A DNA stretch of 5,299 nt from JBGSWL01 sp041752455 (GTDB lineage: Bacteria > Pseudomonadota > Alphaproteobacteria > Rhizobiales > Rhizobiaceae), in assembly GCA_041752455.1 (NCBI GenBank), contig JBGSWL010000174.1, positions 1-5,299 on the forward strand, given 5' to 3'. This document shows positions 1 through 4,980 of this stretch, piece after piece (the stretch's first letter is position 1; every line of letters begins with the position of its first letter). Made by a program: the position numbers and the translations under genes. Below the pieces are notes generated by a model. That model ran no database searches, was not told where the DNA came from, and saw only the letters and a list, made by a program, of their open reading frames with translations.

Positions 1-224
1 TGCAAGCGATGGTCGCGCTTGGCCGGGACCATCTCGCCAAGGCGCGGCCTGCCGTGCGAGGCTTGTCTCCGGCCCTTCGGTCACCGTTTTCGCTTCTGGC
101 GCTCTGCGAACCGGTCTTCCGCCAGGCCGAACGCCTCGGCGGGCGGTGCCGAAGCGAAGCGCCGCAATTGTCGCCCTTCGGTTCGCAGTGGCGGATGATG
201 CATGCGGCGATGACCGGCAGGTAG
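1..224 (+). CDS. Squalene/phytoene synthase family protein, C-terminal fragment (partial at left edge)
   Basis: The reading frame enters the window open (first whole codon at base 3) and stops at TAG 222-224, leaving 73 C-terminal residues. What I see is a helical stretch with ALGRDHLAKAR, then LSPALRSPFSLLALCEPVFRQ, and a final SPFGSQWRMMHAAMTGR. From memory this order (a GxxHLxxAR helix, a Pro-Ala-xx-Pro-Phe/Leu-Ala-Leu helix, and a closing SP-xx-QWxxxxxA) matches the end of bacterial trans-isoprenyl diphosphate synthases of the squalene/phytoene synthase type, including proteins related to the complex I assembly factor NDUFAF6. The DXXXD substrate-binding motifs lie outside the window, so whether it is an enzyme of carotenoid or hopanoid synthesis or a non-catalytic relative cannot be judged. 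The frame has no stops and GC-rich codon use, but an antisense frame is also open here, so the call rests on the protein pattern. Confidence 0.58.
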   Translation, partial: QAMVALGRDHLAKARPAVRGLSPALRSPFSLLALCEPVFRQAERLGGRCRSEAPQLSPFGSQWRMMHAAMTGR

Positions 225-235
225 TGAAAAGCTTT

Positions 236-249
236 TGACGTAAACGTCA
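236..249. promoter_or_regulatory. Perfect 14-bp palindrome, candidate operator
   Basis: TGACGT-AA-ACGTCA is a perfect inverted repeat with a 2-bp centre, lying 48 bases before the ATG at 298 in the gap after the squalene/phytoene synthase-like gene. With the T at 235 it also provides a TTGACG that could be a -35 hexamer, though no convincing -10 follows. Palindromes of the form TTGACGTnnACGTCAA resemble those I recall for MerR-family regulators of branched-chain amino acid and fatty acid catabolism (LiuR type); that link is from memory. Dimer-type operator is the reasonable reading; the regulator is unknown. Confidence 0.45.
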
Positions 250-297
250 GTTGCTGCCAGTGTCTTCCCATGAGATGGCGCACCTTCGGGAGGGGGC

Positions 298-744
298 ATG
301 TCACTTCCTGTATTGGTCGGCGTGGTTGCCTTCGGCATCGCGCTGGTGGTTTTTCTGGTCCATGTCACCGGGGGCTCGACCCGTTTGGTGATGGCCGACG
401 GTGCGCAAGCCGAAGCGCTGTTTCTGGCGGACCATGAAGATGCGCAGGTGCGGCGCGTGATGCTGACGGACAACGGCCAGGAGGCCGTGCTGCTGCTTGC
501 GGATGGCGGCATCGGGTTCGTGCATTCGATGGGCAGCAAGGCGGTCGCGCTGCGCTTCAAGGCAGGGGCTGGGCCGGTAGCAAAACCCGCCAGCGATGGG
601 CCGAGCGTCATCATCGCGTTTCACGATATGTCGATGCCCGACCTCACCTTGACCTTTGCCGATGCGCGCGATCGCGACAGTGTCGCTGCGGCCCTCTCCG
701 GAGGCGCCGCGCCCGACCTTTTGACCGAACTGGAAGCTGCCTGA
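298..744 (+). CDS. Small single-pass membrane protein of unknown function
   Basis: The product has 148 residues and I do not recognise the family. One hydrophobic helix occupies residues 3-24 (LPVLVGVVAFGIALVVFLVH) at the extreme N-terminus. It is followed by a soluble domain of about 120 residues with a possible flexible linker near residues 89-101 (KAGAGPVAKPASD). The helix could be an uncleaved signal anchor; no signal-peptidase site or lipobox is evident. The start is fixed by a strong GGGAGGGGG ribosome-binding site at 288-296. The stop TGA (742-744) overlaps the ATG of the next gene by one base, so the two are very probably co-transcribed and translationally coupled. Being paired with a membrane-bound hydroxylase suggests an accessory or partner role, but this is inference from position only. 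The palindrome at 236-249 lies in the leader and may control both genes. Confidence 0.85.
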   Translation: MSLPVLVGVVAFGIALVVFLVHVTGGSTRLVMADGAQAEALFLADHEDAQVRRVMLTDNGQEAVLLLADGGIGFVHSMGSKAVALRFKAGAGPVAKPASDGPSVIIAFHDMSMPDLTLTFADARDRDSVAAALSGGAAPDLLTELEAA

Positions 745-1715
745 TGGATCTTGGTGCCGTGATTCCGAACTATCCCGACGTGACGCAGGTCGCGATCCCG
801 TTTTTCATCATTGCGATCCTTGCCGAACTCTATGTGCTCAAGCGCGCGCATGACCAGCGCAAGGCGGGTTTCGAAACGCGGGACACGCTGACCTCCCTGC
901 TGATGGGGACCGGCAATGTGGTCGCGGGCCTTCTCACCGGGTTCGTGGCTTATGCTTTCCTGATGTGGGTCTGGCAGTTCCGGGTGTATGACTTCGGGTT
1001 CTCCTGGTGGGCGGTGCTGCTGTGCTTCGTGCTCGATGATCTGCGCTACTACTGGTATCACCGGATCGCGCACCGTTCGCGCTGGGTCTGGGCCGAGCAC
1101 ATCAATCATCACTCGTCACAGCACTACAACCTGTCGACGGCGCTGCGGCAAAGCTGGACCGGCACGTTCACCGGCATGTTCGTGCTGCGCGCGCCGCTGG
1201 CGCTGATCGGGTTTCATCCCGTCCTGCTGGCCTTTGTCGGCGGGCTGAACCTTGTCTACCAGTTCTGGATCCATACCGAAGCGATCGGCAAGATGCCGCG
1301 CTGGTTCGAGGCGGTGTTCAACACGCCGTCGCACCACCGGGTGCATCATGCGACCAACGCGCGCTATCTCGATGCCAACTATGCCGGGACGCTGATCGTC
1401 TGGGACCGCATGTTCGGCTCGTTCGTCGAGGAGCGGGCAGAAGACATGCCACGGTACGGGCTCGTCAAGAACATCGGCACGTTCAACCCGATCAAGGTTG
1501 CTTTTCATGAATGGTGGGCGATGCTGGCTGATGCCAGCCGGCCGGGACTGACCGTCCGCCAGCGCCTTGGCTACCTGTTCATGCCGCCGGGCTGGAGCCA
1601 CGACGGCTCGCGCGATGATACCGCGCGGATCAAGGCCAACTATGTGGCCCGCCATCCGGACCAGGCGGGAATGCCGGGACTTCCTGCCCGGCCGATGGTC
1701 GAACCCGGTGAATAA
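744..1715 (+). CDS. Sterol desaturase/fatty acid hydroxylase superfamily membrane protein, AGMO-like
   Basis: This 323-residue integral membrane protein carries the histidine clusters of the di-iron hydroxylase superfamily: HRIAH (106-110), HINHH (119-123), H177 in FWIHTE, and HHRVHH (197-202). The stretch HHSSQHYNLSTALRQS (122-137) is characteristic of the subgroup containing alkylglycerol monooxygenase (TMEM195), more than of C-5 sterol desaturase or beta-carotene hydroxylase. Hydrophobic segments lie near 14-33, 51-77, 85-98, 140-160 and 158-178, with the iron ligands facing the cytoplasm in family members. The expected chemistry is O2-dependent hydroxylation or desaturation of a lipid; the substrate here is unknown. 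The C-terminal 80 residues are hydrophilic. The ATG overlaps the upstream stop (TGATG), and GGAAG at 732-736 sits 7 bases before it, supporting this start and coupling to the 148-residue membrane protein. Family assignment is firm; the AGMO-like placement is moderately sure. Confidence 0.93.
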   Translation: MDLGAVIPNYPDVTQVAIPFFIIAILAELYVLKRAHDQRKAGFETRDTLTSLLMGTGNVVAGLLTGFVAYAFLMWVWQFRVYDFGFSWWAVLLCFVLDDLRYYWYHRIAHRSRWVWAEHINHHSSQHYNLSTALRQSWTGTFTGMFVLRAPLALIGFHPVLLAFVGGLNLVYQFWIHTEAIGKMPRWFEAVFNTPSHHRVHHATNARYLDANYAGTLIVWDRMFGSFVEERAEDMPRYGLVKNIGTFNPIKVAFHEWWAMLADASRPGLTVRQRLGYLFMPPGWSHDGSRDDTARIKANYVARHPDQAGMPGLPARPMVEPGE

Positions 1716-1743
1716 AGGGGCGCTACTACAGCATTAACCGTAT

Positions 1744-1776
1744 TTGACAATTTGTCGTGGTAAACAATTGGTAAAA
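1744..1776 (+). promoter_or_regulatory. Candidate promoter/operator of the flavin oxidoreductase gene
   Basis: In the AT-rich gap 1716-1826 a consensus TTGACA lies at 1744-1749. It overlaps a perfect small palindrome GACAA-T-TTGTC (1746-1756). It is followed by two direct copies of GGTAAA at 1759-1764 and 1770-1775, exactly 11 bp apart, about one helical turn. No good -10 lies 16-18 bp after the TTGACA; an alternative weak pair is TTGGTA (1768-1773) with TAAAGT (1790-1795). A regulated promoter is likely here, but the exact core elements are unsure. Confidence 0.4.
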
Positions 1777-1811
1777 GCGGGTATGGGATTAAAGTAAGCC
1801 GAACAGAAGTC

Positions 1812-1816
1812 AGGTG
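1812..1816 (+). promoter_or_regulatory. Ribosome-binding site deciding the start at 1827
   Basis: AGGTG ends 10 bases before the ATG at 1827 but only 4 bases before the in-frame TTG at 1821. The spacing and the stronger codon favour the ATG, so two residues are removed from the longest possible reading frame. Confidence 0.6.
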
Positions 1817-1826
1817 TCCTTTGTCC

Positions 1827-3122
1827 ATGTCCGACCGCTCCATTCTTGCCCAGCCGTTGGTCCTTCCCTGCGGGCAGGAGATCACCAACCGGATCGCCAA
1901 GGCGGCGATGACCGAAGGTCTTGCCGATGGCACCAATCGCGGCAATGACCGCTTCACGCGGCTTTACAAGCGCTGGGGCGAGGGCGGGGCCGGCCTCCTC
2001 ATCACCGGCAATTTCGTTGTCGATCGCTGGCATCTGGAACGCGGCGGCAACCTTGCCATTGATGGCGCGCAATCGAACGAGGCGCTGGCGGCGCTCGCCG
2101 ACATCGCCGAGGCCGCCAAGGCGCATGGTTCGCGCATCTGGGTGCAGCTCAACCATGCGGGTCGCCAGACCCAGAAGATGATCAACAAGCACCCGAAGGC
2201 GCCGTCAGACATCGGCCTGAAAATGGGCAATGGCCGCTTCGGCAAGCCGGTGCCGATGACCGCGGACGATGTGGCGCGGGCGGTGGACGGGTTCGTTCAA
2301 GCGGCAAAGATTTGCGAACAGACCGGCTTTGACGGCGTGCAGGTGCATGCGGCGCATGGCTATCTGATGAGCCAGTTCCTGTCGGCGCTCTCCAACCGGC
2401 GCAATGATGCCTATGGCGGCGATCTGCGCGCGCGCGCCAAGGCGCTGCTCGACATCGTCTCGGGCATTCGTGCGGCAACGCGGCGGGATTTTGCCGTCTC
2501 GGTGAAGCTGAACTCCGCCGACTTCCAGAAGGGCGGTTTCAGCCAGGAAGACAGCGCGGCCGTGGCCGGATGGCTGAAGGAGGCGGGCTGCGACCTGATC
2601 AAAGTGTCCGGCGGCAACTACGAGCAGCCGCGGATGATCGATTTTGATCGCAAGGACCCGCTGGCCGACAACAAGCGCGAGAGCACGAAGCGTCGCGAGG
2701 CCTATTTCCTCGACTTCGTGCCGAAGCTGCGAGCGGCGACGGACCTTCCGGTGATGGTGACCGGCGGTTTCCGCACGGTGGATGCCATGGTCGATGCAGT
2801 GGACAAGGATGGCGTCGACATGATCGGCATCGGCCGGCCGTTCTGTCTCAACCCGGATGCGGCACGCGACATCCTCGATGGCCGGATCGACCGGCTGGAA
2901 AGCCGCGATGACGATCTGGTGATCGGCACCGGCCTCATCGGCCCGCGCTCGCCGATCTCGTTCCTGCGTGATCTGAACGCCTGGGGCGCGCTCGGCTGGT
3001 ACTACGAGCACATCTATTCGCTGGCCGACGGAAAGAACCCGGATCCGTCGCTGTCGCCGTTTCGTGCGCTGCTGAAGTATGACAGCCAGGAAGCCAAGGC
3101 GGCGAAACGCCTGATCCGCTGA
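1827..3122 (+). CDS. NADH:flavin oxidoreductase, Old Yellow Enzyme family (single domain)
   Basis: The 431-residue product is a TIM-barrel FMN oxidoreductase. Seen in order (numbering from ATG 1827): the N-terminal NRIAKAAMTEG (21-31) contacting FMN; WVQLNHAGRQ (105-114) with the FMN-binding Gln; the substrate-anion pair H174/H177 and following Tyr179 in HAAHGYLMSQFLS; SVKLNS with Lys227; VTGGFR (311-316); and GIGRPF (334-339), the last two forming the FMN phosphate site. The family reduces activated C=C bonds of enones, enals or related compounds using NAD(P)H. The protein lacks the Cys-rich 4Fe-4S cluster motif and the FAD/NAD domain of 2,4-dienoyl-CoA reductase-type members. It does carry about 70 extra C-terminal residues ending in a WYYEHIYSLADG-type helix. 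It is transcribed alone or with the downstream membrane gene, from the gap at 1716-1826. The true substrate is not inferable. Confidence 0.94.
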   Translation: MSDRSILAQPLVLPCGQEITNRIAKAAMTEGLADGTNRGNDRFTRLYKRWGEGGAGLLITGNFVVDRWHLERGGNLAIDGAQSNEALAALADIAEAAKAHGSRIWVQLNHAGRQTQKMINKHPKAPSDIGLKMGNGRFGKPVPMTADDVARAVDGFVQAAKICEQTGFDGVQVHAAHGYLMSQFLSALSNRRNDAYGGDLRARAKALLDIVSGIRAATRRDFAVSVKLNSADFQKGGFSQEDSAAVAGWLKEAGCDLIKVSGGNYEQPRMIDFDRKDPLADNKRESTKRREAYFLDFVPKLRAATDLPVMVTGGFRTVDAMVDAVDKDGVDMIGIGRPFCLNPDAARDILDGRIDRLESRDDDLVIGTGLIGPRSPISFLRDLNAWGALGWYYEHIYSLADGKNPDPSLSPFRALLKYDSQEAKAAKRLIR

Positions 3123-3181
3123 CGCAGGGTCATTTACACCCGGTCAACCATGACGCGAACCGGTCGTGTCCGTTAACCCTG

Positions 3182-3189
3182 CAGGAAGG
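3182..3189 (+). promoter_or_regulatory. Ribosome-binding site supporting the GTG start at 3195
   Basis: CAGGAAGG, 5 bases before the GTG, is a near-ideal Shine-Dalgarno sequence and is the main reason for preferring GTG 3195 over the in-frame ATGs at 3216 and 3231. The ATG at 3231 has only a weaker GGAG (3218-3221) at 9 bases. Confidence 0.6.
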
Positions 3190-3194
3190 CCGAC

Positions 3195-3710
3195 GTGGCA
3201 CGCTCGGTGCACCCGATGGAGCCACAGACCATGCCGACCGGAACCAGTGCCAACGCCATCTCCCATGCCGACAGCGCCGAACTTGGCGCGATGCCGCCGC
3301 TCGGCAGCGCTGTCGTTCTGGCAGGCGGCTTCATGGCCTTGCTCGCCGCCGGACCGTCGCTGGCATTCGTTGCTACCTTTGTGGGCGCTTTGTTTGTCGT
3401 GCAGATTGTCCTGCAAGCGCGACTGGCGATGCTGATCGAAGCGGGCACTGCCGGTGTTGGACCGGTTCGCAGCATCATCCGTTTCGTCGCGCCGCTGCGC
3501 CATGCGGCCATGCTTTTTGCCGTCTGCATGATTGCCGCCACGACCGGCCATGCCGTTCTTGCGGTGCTGGTCAGCCTTGCCCTCTTTGCCGCCGTGCTGA
3601 CTGGCGAACTGGTTGCGGTGACAGTCTTGTCGGCGCTTGCCGGGGTTCCCGCCTTTGCCGCGCTGCATGTGACTGAAGGCACGTTCGGCCTCGCCGGCGA
3701 GACCGTCTGA
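3195..3710 (+). CDS. Four-helix integral membrane protein of unknown function
   Basis: The product has 171 residues from the GTG and I do not recognise the family. The first 33 residues are polar and probably cytoplasmic. Hydrophobic stretches lie at about 37-54 and 56-74, then a short loop with Arg76 and Glu82, an amphipathic region with RSIIRFVAPLRH (92-103), and two more helices at about 103-122 and 124-150. The layout is thus two helical hairpins joined by a positively charged loop. There are no catalytic-looking His/Asp/Cys clusters and no transporter signature. It begins 72 bases after the flavin oxidoreductase stop on the same strand with no clear terminator between, so co-transcription is possible. 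It ends 19 bases from the stop of the convergent secreted-protein gene. The opposite strand has a long open frame across this gene, but that frame encodes low-complexity, Arg/Ser-rich sequence and is a GC artefact. Confidence 0.75.
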   Translation: MARSVHPMEPQTMPTGTSANAISHADSAELGAMPPLGSAVVLAGGFMALLAAGPSLAFVATFVGALFVVQIVLQARLAMLIEAGTAGVGPVRSIIRFVAPLRHAAMLFAVCMIAATTGHAVLAVLVSLALFAAVLTGELVAVTVLSALAGVPAFAALHVTEGTFGLAGETV

Positions 3711-3729
3711 ACCATTTTTCCTGCTGAAT

Positions 3730-4311
3730 TCAGCCGGCCGGGTCGGGGATCTCGACCGTCGGATCGGGCGCGCTGACCTGCGTGATCGTGGTCGGCGCAG
3801 CGCCGCCAAACTCAAAAACGACCTTCCAGGGAAAGCCGTTTTCCGCATCGACCCACCAGGTGCCGGTCACCGGCGTGCCCGAACTGGTCAGCACATAAGA
3901 CAACGCCAGGCGGTTGACGGTCTTGCCGTCCAGGTCGATCCCGTATTCGCACGCATGGCCGGTCGAGGCTGCTGCCTCTGCGGCGCGGGTGGCTTCCTGC
4001 TCGGCCATTTGTTCGTCTGTCTGCTCGCTGAGCAGCGACCAGCTCTTGCCCGCATCGGATGACGTGTAGAATTTGCCGCCGATCCAGAGGCTGATTGGAT
4101 TGCCCTTGTCGTCCATCGTCATGCCGCGCTTGTCCGGCTGGGAGATGACGGTGTTCTTGATCTCTTGTCCGGCCATGACGGTGGTCACATCCGAGCGCAC
4201 CGGCATGGCTTGGGCCGTGGCCAGCATCGCCGCGCGGGCATCGGCCGCACAATCCTGCGCAAGGGCAGGCGTGGCGAGGAGGAGGGCGGGGATGAGGAGA
4301 AGTGCGCGCAT
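3730..4311 (-). CDS. Secreted protein of unknown function
   Basis: Read from the ATG at 4311 the product has 193 residues with a clear Sec signal peptide: MRALLLIPALLLATPALA, cleaved after ALA18 to leave QDCAADAR. Two cysteines in the mature part (C21, C121) could form a disulfide in the periplasm. A middle Glu/Ala-rich stretch (residues 96-116) looks helical. The flanks alternate like beta strands (NPISLWIGGKFYTSSDAGKS; later TGTWWVDAENGFPWKVVFEF). The closing WWVDAENGFPWKV pattern recalls LolA/LppX-like half-barrel proteins in which a bound lipid is inferred, but I cannot place it in a family. A longer start (TTG 4347) adds 12 residues before the signal peptide and is unlikely. No Shine-Dalgarno precedes ATG 4311; the leader is almost pure pyrimidine. 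The gene runs convergently to the membrane-protein gene. Confidence 0.85.
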   Translation of the reverse strand: MRALLLIPALLLATPALAQDCAADARAAMLATAQAMPVRSDVTTVMAGQEIKNTVISQPDKRGMTMDDKGNPISLWIGGKFYTSSDAGKSWSLLSEQTDEQMAEQEATRAAEAAASTGHACEYGIDLDGKTVNRLALSYVLTSSGTPVTGTWWVDAENGFPWKVVFEFGGAAPTTITQVSAPDPTVEIPDPAG

Positions 4312-4358
4312 GGGGGAAGGGTGGCAAGAGGGGGTGGGGGGTGTCAAGGGGGGAGGAG
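4312..4358. other. G-rich tract (C-rich leader of the secreted-protein gene)
   Basis: On the + strand this 47-base tract holds G-runs at 4312-4316, 4319-4321, 4330-4334, 4336-4341 and 4348-4353, mostly separated by short loops; one loop (4322-4329) is 8 bases. It is capable of G-quadruplex formation, most readily using the last three runs plus a split run. On the - strand it is the C-rich sequence immediately before ATG 4311, with a consensus TTGACA at 4347-4342. Nothing like a -10 follows at the right distance. If that hexamer is used, transcription would begin almost at the start codon. Confidence 0.45.
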
Positions 4359-4457
4359 ATCACGGCATGGATCCCGGATCGGCTGCGCCGTCCGGGATGA
4401 CTAAGTCTGGCTGGTTGTCTGGAATGATCTGCCTTGATGGGGCAGGCCTTCTCCATT

Positions 4458-4500
4458 TTAGTCATCCCGGACGGCTGAAAGCCGATCCGGGACCCATGCC
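4458..4500 (+). repeat. 43-bp perfect inverted repeat, left half
   Basis: The reverse complement of this stretch is identical to 4852-4894. It comprises the right arm of copy A plus three spacer bases and faces the 3' end of the GIY-YIG gene. Confidence 0.95.
4466..4491 (-). terminator. Hairpin after the GIY-YIG gene, possible terminator
   Basis: CCCGGA-CGGCT-GAA-AGCCG-A-TCCGGG makes an 11-bp stem with one bulged base and a 3-base loop, starting 17 bases beyond the GIY-YIG stop. No T-run follows on the transcribed side, so it is not a canonical intrinsic terminator. It could still slow or stop transcription or protect the mRNA 3' end. Confidence 0.35.
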
Positions 4501-4508
4501 AAAACCTT

Positions 4509-4799
4509 TCAATCCCAGCCCATTCCGCGAAACAGTTCATTCCATTCGGGATTGTCCTTCTCGATCAGCGCAATTTTCCAGTCGCGCCTCCAGCGCTTGA
4601 TGGTTTTTTCACGCTCGATTGCATCGCGGATATTGAAATGCTCTTCGTACCAGACCAGCCGGGTGACATTGTATTTTGCAGTAAACCTCGAGCCTTCACC
4701 ATTCTTGTGCTGGGCAATGCGCATAGCGAGGCTGTTCGTTACGCCTGTATAGATCGTGCCGTTCTTCTGGGAAGCCAGCATGTAGACATAGCCTGCCAT
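4509..4799 (-). CDS. GIY-YIG nuclease family protein (UPF0213/YhbQ-like), single domain
   Basis: The 96-residue protein is little more than the GIY-YIG fold. The first strand carries GYVYML (residues 3-8, the GIY equivalent) and the second IYTGVT (16-21, the YIG equivalent). R27 and H31 follow in MRIAQHK. The helix AIEREKTIKRW (60-70) supplies the candidate metal-binding Glu (E62 or E64, the latter fitting the REK consensus), and N83 lies in KDNPEW. All expected catalytic positions appear intact. Family members are metal-dependent DNA endonuclease-fold proteins; small stand-alone ones like this have no settled cellular role. The ATG at 4799 fits the usual family start; a TTG at 4838 would add 13 unconserved residues. 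No strong ribosome-binding site is visible before 4799. The gene follows trmFO on the same strand and is enclosed by the two repeat units, suggesting it belongs to the repeat element rather than to a trmFO operon. Confidence 0.93.
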   Translation of the reverse strand: MAGYVYMLASQKNGTIYTGVTNSLAMRIAQHKNGEGSRFTAKYNVTRLVWYEEHFNIRDAIEREKTIKRWRRDWKIALIEKDNPEWNELFRGMGWD

Positions 4800-4851
4800 G
4801 GTGCAGACAGTTCGATCATGAACGAAACCGCCGAGCAAGCGAAGACGTCAC

Positions 4852-4894
4852 GGCATGGGTCCCGGATCGGCTTTCAGCCGTCCGGGATGACTAA
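4852..4894 (-). repeat. 43-bp perfect inverted repeat, right half
   Basis: Identical to the reverse complement of 4458-4500. It comprises the left arm of copy B plus three spacer bases and lies about 50 bp before the start of the GIY-YIG gene. It contains the hairpin CCCGGA-T-CGGCT-TTC-AGCCG-TCCGGG (4861-4886). Confidence 0.95.
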
Positions 4895-4956
4895 GTCTGG
4901 TTGGTTGTCCGCAATGACCCGCCTTGAGGGCGCAGGCCTTCTCCATTTTTCGTCAG

Positions 4957-4980
4957 CCCGGAGGGGGTAGCCGCTCCGGG
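4957..4980 (-). terminator. Hairpin after trmFO, possible terminator
   Basis: CCCGGAG (4957-4963) pairs perfectly with CTCCGGG (4974-4980) around a 10-base loop, 16 bases beyond the trmFO stop on the - strand. There is no T-run on the exit side, so any terminating effect would be non-canonical. It is the outer arm of repeat copy B. Confidence 0.35.

Larger units (their letters stand above)
4364..4500. repeat. Palindromic repeat unit, copy A (about 137 bp)
   Basis: The left arm (4364-4401) begins GGCATGGATCCCGGATCGGC and the right arm (4461-4500) ends GATCCGGGACCCATGCC; the two are imperfect inverted copies. Between them is a spacer of about 59 bp (4402-4460) starting TAAGTCTGG and ending CCTTCTCCATTTTA. 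The spacer is closely matched in copy B, with about seven substitutions. Each arm folds on itself: CCCGGA/TCCGGG at 4373-4378 with 4391-4396, and the same at 4466-4471 with 4486-4491. The right arm ends 8 bp after the stop of the GIY-YIG gene. Confidence 0.93.

Noticed and set aside
81..614. Long open frame on the - strand across the left edge and the 148-residue gene
   Set aside because: Ser/Thr/Ala/Pro-rich, low-complexity translation with no recognisable motif. It lies antisense to a gene with a strong ribosome-binding site and coupled neighbour; a typical high-GC shadow.
1116..1655. Open - strand frame opposite the sterol desaturase gene
   Set aside because: Antisense to strongly conserved histidine motifs; Arg/His/Pro-rich composition is what GC-rich shadows give.
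1734..1739. TTAACC here and at 3173-3178, resembling a half-site for the cell-cycle regulator CtrA
   Set aside because: The second TTAA at the required 7-base spacing is absent in both places, and single half-sites are expected by chance.
2205..3011. 268-codon open frame opposite the flavin oxidoreductase
   Set aside because: Long but a shadow: the + strand frame carries the full Old Yellow Enzyme motif set, while this one has no domain pattern.
3144..3848. 234-codon - strand frame opposite the four-helix membrane protein
   Set aside because: Arg/Ser/Gly/Gln-rich low-complexity translation overlapping the end of the convergent secreted-protein gene. The + strand frame has a good ribosome-binding site and clear membrane helices.
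4073..4600. Open + strand frame running from the secreted-protein gene through repeat copy A
   Set aside because: It crosses the palindromic repeat and the antisense of two supported genes; its content changes character along its length and no motif is present.
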